Of a stretch of DNA of 64,000 nt, positions 1 to 9,315 are shown one piece after another. The notes under the pieces were generated by a model. It did no database searches and had not been told where the DNA came from. It saw only the letters and a list, made by a program, of their open reading frames with translations. The DNA is taken from contig NZ_CP104143.1 in assembly GCF_025200715.1 (NCBI RefSeq), positions 2,707,501 to 2,771,500 of the forward strand, written 5' to 3'. The stretch is from Rhizobium sullae (GTDB taxonomy: Bacteria > Pseudomonadota > Alphaproteobacteria > Rhizobiales > Rhizobiaceae). How positions within the stretch are numbered: position 1 is the first letter of the stretch; the number at the start of each line of letters is the position of its first letter. The translations under genes and the position numbers were made by a program.

Positions 1-1
1 C

Positions 2-346
2 AAGACCTACCATGTACAGGTCGACCGCATCATGGATGCGGAATCGCTCGCCGAAATGACATACGGCATCCGGAACGACGGCGAAGTGCTGACGGCGACG
101 GCGGCACGGCTCCTGCGGAGCGGCGATAGGAACTCCTGGATTGAGGTGGAACTCGACGAGGGCCGCAACCGGCAGATTCGCCGCATGCTCGAAGCCACGG
201 GCGCCGAGTGCCTGCGGCTGGTGCGGGTTGCGATCGGCGGGCTTGATCTCGGAGAACTGCCGAAGGGCTCGGTCCGCACATTGACCGAGGCGGAACTGCG
301 CGACCTGAAGCGGCGGGCGGGCATGGAAAGAACAGGGCGGAATTGA
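2..346 (+). CDS. Pseudouridine synthase, RsuA/RluB family (C-terminal part, cut by window edge)
   Basis: The reading frame is open from base 2, so the 5' part lies outside the window; 114 residues are visible. It begins KTYHVQVD and contains GRNRQIRRMLEATG, the conserved C-terminal block of the RsuA/RluB/RluE/RluF pseudouridine synthases, which isomerise uridines in rRNA. The catalytic Asp block and any N-terminal S4 domain are upstream and unseen, so the target cannot be assigned. The stop shares one base with the start of the next gene, which suggests co-transcription. Confidence 0.85.
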   Translation, partial: KTYHVQVDRIMDAESLAEMTYGIRNDGEVLTATAARLLRSGDRNSWIEVELDEGRNRQIRRMLEATGAECLRLVRVAIGGLDLGELPKGSVRTLTEAELRDLKRRAGMERTGRN

Positions 347-1047
347 TGCAGATGGATGACATCACGCCGCATGATTTCTGGCAGGAGCTCCATCCGCCGG
401 GCAGCTTCCCGACGGATGGCGATTTCACCTCATTCTATGTTGCGGAACTGGAGGACGGCCGCCAGCTCCGTCTGCCGATCCGGGCGCTTGCCGACGGCGA
501 ACACGCGCTCGCCTCGCTCATCGTCAACCAGGCGAGCTTCGCCGTACTCGATGCGCTGGCCGGGCAACTGGCGGCAAAGATCGATCACTTCGACATCGAC
601 ATCGTCGCGGGCCTGCCGACGCTCGGGTTGACCCTTGCTGCCGCCGTTGCGCAAAAGCTCGGACACGCGCGTTACGTGCCCTTCGGAACCTCCCGGAAAT
701 TCTGGTATCGCGACGACCTTTCGGTCTCCCTGTCGTCGATCACCACGCCGGAGCAGCAGAAGCGTCTTTATATAGACCCGCGTATGCTGCCGCTGCTTCA
801 GGGCCGCCGTGTCGCGCTGATCGACGATGTCATCTCCAGCGGCAGCTCGATCGTCTCCGGTCTGCAACTGGTGGAGGCCTGCGGCATCGAGCCCGCCGTC
901 ATTGCCGCAGCGATGCTGCAATCCGGACGCTGGCGGGAGAAGCTTGCCGCTACAGGCGCCCAATGGCCCGATCGCACTGTCGGCGTCTTTGCGACGCCGT
1001 TGCTCGAAAGGACGGCAGAGGGCCGCTGGCGCGCGCCCACCGCCTGA
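346..1047 (+). CDS. Phosphoribosyltransferase-like protein
   Basis: A soluble 233-residue protein with the type I PRTase PRPP-binding loop RVALIDDVISSGSSI at about residues 162-176, including the two acidic residues and the S-S-G-S segment. Upstream, DIVAGLPTLGLTLAAAVAQ resembles the PPi loop. Such proteins are annotated as adenine/xanthine or orotate PRT-like, but the base specificity cannot be read here. I chose the ATG at 346, which overlaps the previous stop by one base; a TTG three bases upstream is less likely. It could act in purine salvage, but nothing in the neighbourhood proves this. Confidence 0.75.
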   Translation: MQMDDITPHDFWQELHPPGSFPTDGDFTSFYVAELEDGRQLRLPIRALADGEHALASLIVNQASFAVLDALAGQLAAKIDHFDIDIVAGLPTLGLTLAAAVAQKLGHARYVPFGTSRKFWYRDDLSVSLSSITTPEQQKRLYIDPRMLPLLQGRRVALIDDVISSGSSIVSGLQLVEACGIEPAVIAAAMLQSGRWREKLAATGAQWPDRTVGVFATPLLERTAEGRWRAPTA

Positions 1048-1149
1048 TCGTGCGCAACATGAGGATTGTTCGACCTTTCCTCGCGCCCTCCCTATACAGC
1101 CCCCATCGAATGGCTACATTCCGCTGACGGTTGAAACGCGAGCCCACAC

Positions 1150-2895
1150 ATGACGTTCGAGCAAGCATCCCTGCTGATCCTTCTCTCGGCGATGCTCATT
1201 CTGTTCTCGCTGGACCGTGTCCGCATCGAGGTCGTGGCGATCGGCGGCCTGCTTGCCGGATATGTGCTCGGGCTTTACCGCGCCGATCAGGTCTTCGCCG
1301 GTTTCGCAAGCCCCGTCGTCATCACAGTCATCGAGATTCTGTTGATTGTTCAGGTGCTCGCTCACGCCAAACTGTTCGATAGCCTCTCTGTGCGTTTTGC
1401 CGCCATCGGACTATCTGGCTTCGCGGTCATCGCCAGCCTTTCGGTGATCACCGGTTTCATCTCGATCTTCATGAACAACATCGGCGCCTTCGCGATCATG
1501 CTGCCCGTCGCGATCCGCATCGGCGCCGCCATGAATATCCCGCAGCGTCAGCTTATCATGCCGCTTTCCTTCGCAGCACTTCTCGGCGGCCTCATATCGC
1601 TAATCGGAACGCCGGCCAATCTGCTGGTCAGCGATGCATTGGCCAAGGCAACGGGCGCCGGCTTTCATTTCTTCGACTTTGCCTATGTAGGCCTCCCCGT
1701 CGCGATCGCTGGAATTCTGCTGATGGCCGCCTTCGTTCCGCTTCTGCTTCCGGAAGCGGACGGCCAGCCTGCCGATGCGCCGCCAGCCCGGCGGCGCATC
1801 GTGACGGAACGGCGCATTCCTGAGGGTTCGCCGCTTGCCGGCGTGCGGCTTCTCGATTGCCCCCGCCTCTTTGAAATCCAGCCGCACGCATTGATCCGCA
1901 GCGGCCAGTTCGTCTTCGGTCCGCTCGATCAGTCGACCATCGCGGCAGGCGATACCTTGCTTGCCGAAGGCGCCGACACGGTCTTTGCCGATCTGGCAGC
2001 CTCGGCGGCGCTCGTTCCGGAAATCGATGTGAATGGATTGCAGCCGGATTTCACCCGGATTGAAGCCGTTGTCATGCCGGAGAGCACGCTGGTGGGCTCG
2101 CGCATCCGCTCACTGGAGGTCTTCAAAAGCCGGAACGTCGCGGTTGCCGCACTCTCCATGCGGTCGCCACGGATTGAGGGCCGCTTCGAGGATCTGCAGC
2201 TCTCGATCGGCGATATCCTTGTGCTCGAAGGCCCGGCCGAGGCGGTTGCCGAAGCGCTTGAAGAATGCGAGTGCCTGCCGCTCGCCTCCCAGCCCGCAGG
2301 CGAGGCGATGTCGAATGCTTGGCTGCCCTTCGTGATCTTTGCTGCTGGAGTGATGCTTTCCGCTGCCGGTCCCGCCCGCCCGGAGATCGCATTTGCGGCT
2401 GTCGTGCTCGCTCTTGCGCTGATGGGCTATCTCAACATCCGTCAGGCCATGGCGGACATTAACTGGCCGATCGTCATCATGCTGGCCGCGATGATCCCGA
2501 TCGGCTCGGCCGTCGCGACGACGGGCACGGCCGAGATGATCGCCGACTGGCTGAGCCTATTCGTGCCGATATCGATGCCGCTTGCCGGGATCGCACTCCT
2601 GCTTTTCATCGCCATGGCACTCACTCCTTTCGTCAACAACGCGACGGTGGCGATCGTGCTCAGCCCCGTGGCGCTGGAATTCGCGGAGGTGGCGCATCAT
2701 GCCCCGGCGGCGTATCTGATTGCTGTTGCCGCCGGCGCATCGCTCGATTTCCTGACGCCCTTCGGCCACCACAACAATACGCTGGCGATGAGCATCGGCA
2801 GCTACCGCGTTTCAGACTTCCTGCGCGCCGGCAGTCCCCTGGCTGTTGCTTCCTATCTTCTCACCGTTCTTCTTGTTGCCCTGATCTGGCTTTGA
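1150..2895 (+). CDS. SLC13/DASS-family anion permease with two RCK_C (TrkA-C) domains
   Basis: A 581-residue inner-membrane transporter. Residues 1-200 and about 390-581 form two membrane halves. Between them, about 216-285 and 300-375, are two cytosolic RCK_C domains of the kind fused to SLC13-type permeases (for example residues 227-246, SPLAGVRLLDCPRLFEIQPH). The repeated signatures of this fold are present: MNNIGAFAIMLPV with IGTPANLLV in the first half, and FVNNATVAIVLSP with TPFGHHNNTLAM in the second. The family transports sulfate, dicarboxylates or other small anions with cations; the substrate is not predictable. It is preceded by about 100 bp of non-coding DNA that should hold its promoter. 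Confidence 0.88.
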   Translation: MTFEQASLLILLSAMLILFSLDRVRIEVVAIGGLLAGYVLGLYRADQVFAGFASPVVITVIEILLIVQVLAHAKLFDSLSVRFAAIGLSGFAVIASLSVITGFISIFMNNIGAFAIMLPVAIRIGAAMNIPQRQLIMPLSFAALLGGLISLIGTPANLLVSDALAKATGAGFHFFDFAYVGLPVAIAGILLMAAFVPLLLPEADGQPADAPPARRRIVTERRIPEGSPLAGVRLLDCPRLFEIQPHALIRSGQFVFGPLDQSTIAAGDTLLAEGADTVFADLAASAALVPEIDVNGLQPDFTRIEAVVMPESTLVGSRIRSLEVFKSRNVAVAALSMRSPRIEGRFEDLQLSIGDILVLEGPAEAVAEALEECECLPLASQPAGEAMSNAWLPFVIFAAGVMLSAAGPARPEIAFAAVVLALALMGYLNIRQAMADINWPIVIMLAAMIPIGSAVATTGTAEMIADWLSLFVPISMPLAGIALLLFIAMALTPFVNNATVAIVLSPVALEFAEVAHHAPAAYLIAVAAGASLDFLTPFGHHNNTLAMSIGSYRVSDFLRAGSPLAVASYLLTVLLVALIWL

Positions 2896-2969
2896 ACGCC
2901 ATTTGCTTGACATCCCCCGGAATGAAACTAGAGCAAGGATGAACCCGAGCGATAAAGGACCGCCCTGCA

Positions 2970-3914
2970 GTGCGAATTCTCTCCGAAGCCCATTTCCCCG
3001 AACTGCCGAACTATTACCGCGGCAAGGTGCGCGAGAATTACGACCTTCCGGATGGCAGCCGCATCATCATCAGCACCGACCGCCTCAGCGCTTTCGACCG
3101 AATCCTGACCTGTGTCCCTTATAAGGGCCAGGTACTGACGCAGACGGCGCGCTACTGGTTTGAGGCGACGAAGGATATCTGCCCGAACCATGTCATCGCT
3201 TATCCGGACCCGAATGTCGTCATCGGCAAGCGGCTCGACATCCTGCCCGTCGAGGTCGTCGTGCGCGGTTATCTCGCCGGCACCACCGGCACGTCGATCC
3301 TCACTCTTTATAAGAAGGGCGAGCGCGAAATGTACGGCATGCGCCTGCCGGACGGTATGCGTGACAACCAGCGCCTGCCCGAGCCGGTAATCACTCCCAC
3401 CAGCAAGGAATTCGACGGCGGCCATGACGAGCCGCTGACGCCTGGCGAGATCGTCAGCCGCGGGCTGCTGACGGTGGAACAGTGGGAAATGCTTTCCAGA
3501 TACGCGCTGGCGCTTTTCGCCCGCGGCCAGGAAATGGCTGCGAAGCGCGGCCTCATCCTTGTCGACACCAAATACGAATTCGGAACGGACAAGGACGGCA
3601 ATATCATCCTCGCCGACGAAATCCACACGCCGGACAGCAGCCGCTACTGGCTCGCGGACAGCTTTCAGCAGTCCTTCGAAGCGGGCACGCGCCCTGCAAG
3701 CTTCGACAAGGATTTCGTCCGCGCCTGGGTCGCCGAACGTTGCGACCCCTATAAAGATGAGATCCCCGAGATCCCGGTCGAACTGATTGAGCAGACCTCG
3801 AAGGTTTACATCAAGGCCTATGAGGCGATTACCGCCCGGTCTTTCGTGCCGGATGACAGCGGCGAAACCCCGGTTGCCCGTGTCCGGCGCAACCTTGCGC
3901 GCTATTTCCCTTAA
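2970..3914 (+). CDS. purC: Phosphoribosylaminoimidazole-succinocarboxamide synthase (SAICAR synthetase)
   Basis: A 314-residue cytosolic enzyme of de novo purine synthesis that ligates aspartate to CAIR with ATP. The N-terminal block [18 protein letters not shown], the segment STDRLSAFD, the loop [11 protein letters not shown] and the motif [12 protein letters not shown] are characteristic. The length (314, against about 237 in E. coli) and the sequence match the longer yeast-ADE1-like type; rhizobia often carry a second, short purC elsewhere. The start is GTG, with AAAGGA about ten bases upstream, and this is the only start that keeps the conserved N-terminus. Confidence 0.95.
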   Translation: MRILSEAHFPELPNYYRGKVRENYDLPDGSRIIISTDRLSAFDRILTCVPYKGQVLTQTARYWFEATKDICPNHVIAYPDPNVVIGKRLDILPVEVVVRGYLAGTTGTSILTLYKKGEREMYGMRLPDGMRDNQRLPEPVITPTSKEFDGGHDEPLTPGEIVSRGLLTVEQWEMLSRYALALFARGQEMAAKRGLILVDTKYEFGTDKDGNIILADEIHTPDSSRYWLADSFQQSFEAGTRPASFDKDFVRAWVAERCDPYKDEIPEIPVELIEQTSKVYIKAYEAITARSFVPDDSGETPVARVRRNLARYFP

Positions 3915-4025
3915 AAGTCCGGGACGAACCGCCCGAAAGCAGCCTCTACGCTTGCGGGTTTTCGCCTGAAGGCGCTAACATCGGCAAATAAGAGGTGCCG
4001 GCCGGAAAGGCCAGCGGGGGAACGA

Positions 4026-4628
4026 ATGGCACGAAGGCCGCGGCGCAAGGCCGAGGAAACGCGGGAAGACATTCTGTCGATGGCCGAATTGCTGTTCCGC
4101 CAGCGCGGTTTCGTCGCCGTATCGATCGCCGACATCGCCTCCTCCCTCGGCATGTCGCCGGCAAATGTCTTCAAGCATTTTCATTCGAAAGTGGCGCTCG
4201 TCGATGCCATCGCCGAGCGGCATCTCGGCAGCGCTACCGAGCGCTTCGGCTCTTTCGACCGAAATCTGCCGCCGAAAGAGCAACTGCTGCGTTTCGTGCT
4301 TCGGCTTCTCGACAGCCACCTTAAGGACATTCAGGAAAACCCCTACATCTTCGAAATGGTGCTGACGACAGTTCAGGCGAAGCTTGAAGCGGGTAATCGC
4401 TACCGCGAGCGAATCGAGCAGAAACTCCAAGAAATCATCCGCGACGGGGTTAGCTCAGGCCGTTATAAATGTGCTGATCCCCGTCGCGCCGCCCATACCG
4501 TTGCCGATGTCCTTGCATCGGTGCTGCACCCCGTGCTGATCGCCCGTGACGATAAGGATGCACTCGTACGCAGGGCTGAGGAGATCGTCTGTTTTGTGGA
4601 TACTGCACTGCAAAATAGCGCTTGCTAA
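4026..4628 (+). CDS. TetR/AcrR-family transcriptional regulator
   Basis: A 200-residue DNA-binding repressor. Residues about 12-60 form the TetR N-terminal helix-turn-helix, with typical segments LFRQRGFVAVSIADIA and ANVFKHFHSK. The C-terminal ligand domain is divergent. It lies immediately upstream of, and codirectional with, an RND efflux operon, the usual position of a local repressor that releases the pump genes on binding a pump substrate. Its stop codon lies inside a perfect inverted repeat that may be its operator. Confidence 0.9.
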   Translation: MARRPRRKAEETREDILSMAELLFRQRGFVAVSIADIASSLGMSPANVFKHFHSKVALVDAIAERHLGSATERFGSFDRNLPPKEQLLRFVLRLLDSHLKDIQENPYIFEMVLTTVQAKLEAGNRYRERIEQKLQEIIRDGVSSGRYKCADPRRAAHTVADVLASVLHPVLIARDDKDALVRRAEEIVCFVDTALQNSAC

Positions 4629-4654
4629 GTGACGATCATTGAATTACGTCACTT
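4627..4654. promoter_or_regulatory. Inverted repeat, candidate TetR operator upstream of the efflux operon
   Basis: Perfect 8-bp arms AAGTGACG and CGTCACTT (4627-4634 and 4647-4654) are separated by 12 bases. The repeat starts in the TetR stop codon and lies about 130 bp upstream of the adaptor-protein start. There is no T-run behind it, so a terminator is less likely. Operator function is inferred from position and symmetry only. Confidence 0.45.
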
Positions 4655-4784
4655 CGGAAATCTTTTCTTAAGTTCGGATCGAAGGGTATTTGAATCCCGG
4701 TAATCACGCTCCTTATATGGGGGCAGCGCTCCTCGATGGAGCCGATGATCCGATCCGCAAATGCCAACCGCAAGGGACTTCAGC

Positions 4785-6005
4785 ATGATACGGCGTGGCT
4801 TCATCATTTCTTCAGCTTTGTTGCTGGGCGCATTACTCACGGCCTGCAGCGACAACGGCAACAACCAGGCCGGCGGCACCGGTGCGCCTGGAGCGGCGGC
4901 ACAGCAGGCAGCCCCCGTCGGCGTCTTGGCGCTGGAGAAGGACACTTTCCCGGTCACGACGATCCTTCCGGGTCGGGCCGAGGCCTATCAGACGGCTGAT
5001 ATCCGCCCGCAGGTCAGTGGTATCATTCGCGAAATCGCCTTCAGGGAAGGTAGCGAAGTCAAGAAAGGCGACCTTCTCTACCAGATCGAAGACGCGCCTT
5101 ATGTTGCAGCCGTCGAACAGGCCAGGGCGGCAATCGCCAAGGCCGAAGCCAGCGTGCCGAGCGCGCAGAGCAATTTCGACCGCTACCAGCGTCTCGTCGG
5201 CAGCGGCGCAACGCAGATCGAATTCGAAACGGCAAAGACCACTCTTCTCCAGGCGCATGCCGAGGTTGAATCGGCCAAGGCCGCCCTTGCCGCTGCGCAG
5301 ATCGATCTCGACCACACGAAGATCATGGCCCCGTTCGACGGCGTCATCGACCAGACGATCTATAACGTGGGTAACGTCGTTGCCGCCAACCAGACGACGG
5401 CGCTGACGACGATCCGCCAGCTTGACCCGATCTACGTTTCGCTGACGGAATCGAGCACCAATCTCCTCAGGCTGCGCGATGCCATGGCATCCGGCACAGT
5501 TCGGGACGGAGGCGGAAATGTCGCCTTCCGGCTCATCCTGGAAAACGGCAAGGAATACGCCCAAACGGGCAAGCTGGATATGTCGAAGCAGATCGTCAGC
5601 GAGACGACCGGCACCTTCATCATCCGCGTGCTCTTCCCAAATCCGGATCTCGTCATTCTGCCGGGCATGTACGTCCGCGCAACCGTCGAACTCGGCGCCG
5701 AAGTCGGCTATGCCCTGCCGCAACTCGCCACCAGCCGTGACGCAACCGGACGCCTGACGGCGCAGTTCATCTCCGCTGACGGCAAGGTCGAGACCCGTGT
5801 CTTCGAAAACGCCTCGCCCTCCAATAATTCCTGGCTTGTGACCGACGGCGTGAAGGATGGCGATCAGCTGATCATAAGCGGTCTGCAGTCGATTGCGCCC
5901 GGCATGCCGGTCACGCCCGTCCCGATGAAGATCAATGAAAACGGTGTGGTCGTGGCTGCCGAGCAGGCAGCGGCCGGTGACGCCCAGAAGCCGGCCGCGC
6001 AGTAA
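4785..6005 (+). CDS. RND efflux periplasmic adaptor (membrane fusion protein, AcrA-type lipoprotein)
   Basis: A 406-residue periplasmic adaptor linking the inner-membrane RND pump to the outer-membrane channel. From the ATG at 4785 it has a lipoprotein signal with lipobox LLTAC (Cys21); AAGGGA lies just upstream, and this start is better than an ATG 24 bases earlier. The biotinyl-lipoyl-like and barrel segments are visible (RPQVSGIIREIAFREGSEV, APFDGVIDQTIYNVGNVV), and helices about 110-180 form the alpha-hairpin. It is 47 bp upstream of the pump gene and plainly in one operon with it. Confidence 0.93.
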   Translation: MIRRGFIISSALLLGALLTACSDNGNNQAGGTGAPGAAAQQAAPVGVLALEKDTFPVTTILPGRAEAYQTADIRPQVSGIIREIAFREGSEVKKGDLLYQIEDAPYVAAVEQARAAIAKAEASVPSAQSNFDRYQRLVGSGATQIEFETAKTTLLQAHAEVESAKAALAAAQIDLDHTKIMAPFDGVIDQTIYNVGNVVAANQTTALTTIRQLDPIYVSLTESSTNLLRLRDAMASGTVRDGGGNVAFRLILENGKEYAQTGKLDMSKQIVSETTGTFIIRVLFPNPDLVILPGMYVRATVELGAEVGYALPQLATSRDATGRLTAQFISADGKVETRVFENASPSNNSWLVTDGVKDGDQLIISGLQSIAPGMPVTPVPMKINENGVVVAAEQAAAGDAQKPAAQ

Positions 6006-6052
6006 GGCGCGCCCGCCTCGAACGTTGACCCAAGCCGCACAGGAATAATTTG

Positions 6053-9000
6053 ATGGCCAAGTTTTTCATCCGACGCCCGATTTTTGCCTGGGTTATTGCG
6101 ATCACCATCATGCTCGCGGGCTTGCTCGGCATCTTTACGCTGTCGATCTCGCAATATCCGGACATCGCGCCCACCACGGTGCGCATCAACGCCACCTATC
6201 GCGGTGCGAGTGCCGAAACCGTCGAGAAATCGGTGACGACGATCATCGAAGACGGTATGACCGGCCTCGACGATCTCACATACATGACGTCGACCTCGTC
6301 GACCGGTTCGGCCAGCATCTCGCTGACTTTCGGAACAAGCGCCGACCCGGACATCGCGCAGGTTCAGGTTCAGAACAAGCTGCAGCTCGTTCAATCGCAG
6401 CTTCCCGACGACGTCATCGATGCCGGCATCAGCGTCACGCGCTCGACGTCCAGTATCCTGCTGGTCGGTTCGCTGGTTTCGACCGATGGAAAGCGGAATT
6501 CCGTCGATCTCGGCAACATCCTGTCGAATCAGATCGAAGATCAGATCCAGCGCCTCGAAGGCGTGGGCAGCATCAATATCTTCGGTTCAGGCTACGCCAT
6601 GCGCGTCTGGCTCGATCCCTTCAAGCTGCAGAAGTACCAGCTGACGCCGAGCGACGTGACCTCCGCCATCGAGGCGCAGAACACGCAGGTCTCTGTCGGC
6701 TCCCTCGGCGCGCAGCCGCTCGTCGAAGGCCAGCAGCTGAACGTGACGATCACGGCGCAGAGCCAGCTGACGACGGTCGCAGATTTCGAGCGGATCATTC
6801 TGAAAGTGGAAAAGGACGGCTCCACCGTCCGCCTCAGCGACGTCTCGCGCGTCGAAATCGGCCAGGAAAGCTACGGCGGTTCATCGCGCTACAACGGCCA
6901 GCCGTCGAGCGGCTTCGCCGTCAATCTCGCGATAGGCGCCAACGCCATTGACACCGCAGAGCGCGTTCGTTCGGCGCTCGACACGATCGGCCGCGGCCTA
7001 CCGGAAGGCGTCGAGATCACCTATCCTTACGACACGACGCCCTTCGTTGAACTGTCTATCGAGAAGGTCGTCCACACCCTCATCGAAGCGATCGTTCTCG
7101 TCTTCGTGGTTCTTCTTGTCTTCCTGCAGAACCTGCGCGCGACGCTGATCCCGACCATCGCCGTGCCGGTGGTCCTGCTTGGTACCTTCGGCATTCTTGC
7201 GGCAACGGGATACTCAATCAACACTCTGACCATGTTCGCCATGGTTCTTGCGATCGGCCTTCTCGTCGACGACGCTATCGTCGTTGTCGAGAACGTCGAG
7301 CGCATCATGTCGGAGGAAAAGCTGTCGCCGCTTGAGGCGACCGAGAAGTCGATGGGCGAAATCACCGGCGCCATCGTCGGCATCGCGCTGGTTCTGACCG
7401 CCGTCTTCATTCCGATGGCCTTTTTCGGCGGCTCCACCGGCATCATCTACCGTCAGTTCTCGGTCACCATCGTTTCGGCCATGCTGCTTTCGGCCCTCGT
7501 CGCCGTCGTGCTGACGCCGGCGCTCTGCGCGAGCATGCTGAAACCCGTCGGCGAACACAAGAAACACCGCATCGGCGACTGGTTCAACCGCAACTTCACG
7601 CGGTCGACCAACGGCTATGTCCGCACTATCGGCTATCTGCTGAAGCGTCCGATCCGGGTCATGCTGGTGTTCCTGCTTGTCGGCGCCGGTTGTGCCTATC
7701 TCTTCACGCGCCTGCCGAGCTCGTTCCTGCCGCAGGAAGACCAGGGCGTTCTGCTGACGATCGTCACTACACCACCCGGCTCGACCACGCAGCAAACGCA
7801 GGCGGTCGTAGAGAAGGTCGAGAGATACTATCGCGAAAACGAGAAGGACGCCGTCGAATCGGTCTTTGGCGCCCTCGGCTTCGGCTTCAACGGCTCCGGC
7901 CAGAACAGCGCGATCGTCTTCACCAAGCTCAAGGATTTTTCACTTCGTAGCGATCCCAATCAGCACGCGCAGGCGATCGTGACGCGCGCTCTGAAGACCT
8001 TCTTCACCTTCCGCGAAGCACAGGTCTTTGCGCTGCTGCCGCCGGCGATCCAGGGTCTCGGTGTATCCAGCGGCTTCTCGATGTATCTCGTCGACACCGG
8101 CGGACACGGCACGGCTGCACTCGACACCGCCTCCAAGCAGCTGATCCAGATGGCCAATGCCAGCGGCAGGGTGGTTGCTCTCCGCAGCAACAACAAGGAG
8201 GTCGAGCCGCAGATGAAGATCGTCATCGATCAGGAGAAGATTGGTGCCATGGGCGTCGATATCTCCGCGGTCAATGCGATGCTTTCCGTTATCTTTACCG
8301 GCCGCGACGTCAACGACTTCACGCTGAACGGCGAGATCAAGCCGGTCTACGTGCAGGGCGACGCGCCCTTCCGGATGCAGCCGACCGATCTCGACCACTG
8401 GTACGCCCGCAACAGTTCGGGTGAAATGGTACCTTTCTCCGCCTTCACGACGACGGAATGGGTCAAGGGTGCGCCGACGCTTGCCCGCTTCAACGCGGTG
8501 AGCGCAATCCCGCTCGAAGGCGCTTCGGCGCCGGGTGTCAGCTCCGGTGATGCGATGGACGAGATGGAGACCCTGACGGCGCAGCTCGGCGGCGGCTACA
8601 CGGTCGCCTGGCAGGGCATTTCCTATCAGGAACGGCTCTCGGGCTCGCAGGCGCCTATGCTCTACGCCATCTCCGTGCTCGTCGTGTTCCTCTGCCTCGC
8701 AGCGCTCTATGAAAGCTGGTCGATCCCCTTCTCGGTCATCATGGCGGTGCCTGTCGGCGTACTCGGCGCGCTGACCGCCGCGACCCTCTTCGGGCAGGCG
8801 AACGACGTCTACTTCAAGGTCGGTCTTCTGACGACGATAGGTCTGGCGGCAAAGAACGCGATTCTGATCGTCGAATTCGCCAAGGACCGGATGGAGACCG
8901 GAATGGGCCTCTTCGAGGCGACGCTGGAGGCGGCAAGGCTGCGTTTGCGTCCGATCATCATGACCTCGCTTGCCTTCATTCTGGGCGTCGTGCCTCTTGC

Positions 9001-9157
9001 CGTCGCAACTGGCGCGGGTTCCGCAGCCCAGAACGCTATCGGCATCGGTGTCCTCGGCGGCATGCTCGCGGCGACTGCGCTCGGGATTTTCTTCGTGCCG
9101 TCCTTCTTCGTCGTCATCCGCCGCCTCTTCTCCCGCCGCCGGAAAATTGGGGCGTGA
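6053..9157 (+). CDS. RND multidrug efflux transporter, AcrB/MexB-type (HAE1)
   Basis: A 1034-residue proton-driven inner-membrane pump of standard length. It starts MAKFFIRRPIFAWVI; I chose the ATG at 6053 over a TTG one codon earlier. The proton-relay aspartates appear as Asp406-Asp407 in GLLVDDAIVVVENV, and the partner lysine in AAKNAILIVEF. Large periplasmic loops follow the first and seventh membrane segments as expected. Likely substrates are hydrophobic drugs, bile-salt-like compounds or plant phenolics, but specificity cannot be read. With the adaptor and the outer-membrane factor it forms a complete tripartite system. Confidence 0.96.
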   Translation: MAKFFIRRPIFAWVIAITIMLAGLLGIFTLSISQYPDIAPTTVRINATYRGASAETVEKSVTTIIEDGMTGLDDLTYMTSTSSTGSASISLTFGTSADPDIAQVQVQNKLQLVQSQLPDDVIDAGISVTRSTSSILLVGSLVSTDGKRNSVDLGNILSNQIEDQIQRLEGVGSINIFGSGYAMRVWLDPFKLQKYQLTPSDVTSAIEAQNTQVSVGSLGAQPLVEGQQLNVTITAQSQLTTVADFERIILKVEKDGSTVRLSDVSRVEIGQESYGGSSRYNGQPSSGFAVNLAIGANAIDTAERVRSALDTIGRGLPEGVEITYPYDTTPFVELSIEKVVHTLIEAIVLVFVVLLVFLQNLRATLIPTIAVPVVLLGTFGILAATGYSINTLTMFAMVLAIGLLVDDAIVVVENVERIMSEEKLSPLEATEKSMGEITGAIVGIALVLTAVFIPMAFFGGSTGIIYRQFSVTIVSAMLLSALVAVVLTPALCASMLKPVGEHKKHRIGDWFNRNFTRSTNGYVRTIGYLLKRPIRVMLVFLLVGAGCAYLFTRLPSSFLPQEDQGVLLTIVTTPPGSTTQQTQAVVEKVERYYRENEKDAVESVFGALGFGFNGSGQNSAIVFTKLKDFSLRSDPNQHAQAIVTRALKTFFTFREAQVFALLPPAIQGLGVSSGFSMYLVDTGGHGTAALDTASKQLIQMANASGRVVALRSNNKEVEPQMKIVIDQEKIGAMGVDISAVNAMLSVIFTGRDVNDFTLNGEIKPVYVQGDAPFRMQPTDLDHWYARNSSGEMVPFSAFTTTEWVKGAPTLARFNAVSAIPLEGASAPGVSSGDAMDEMETLTAQLGGGYTVAWQGISYQERLSGSQAPMLYAISVLVVFLCLAALYESWSIPFSVIMAVPVGVLGALTAATLFGQANDVYFKVGLLTTIGLAAKNAILIVEFAKDRMETGMGLFEATLEAARLRLRPIIMTSLAFILGVVPLAVATGAGSAAQNAIGIGVLGGMLAATALGIFFVPSFFVVIRRLFSRRRKIGA

Positions 9158-9315
9158 GTGTGATAAAAATGCACTGCCAGAATGAAAGACTCGTTGATAC
9201 ATTGCCCGCGGACTGCTTCGGCATGGTGTACCTCGTTGGGACGAAGCGTGGCCGACGGCAAAGCATGATGCTTTTGGCAAGAATTGAGACTTGGTCGAGT
9301 TACAGGAAGAAATGA

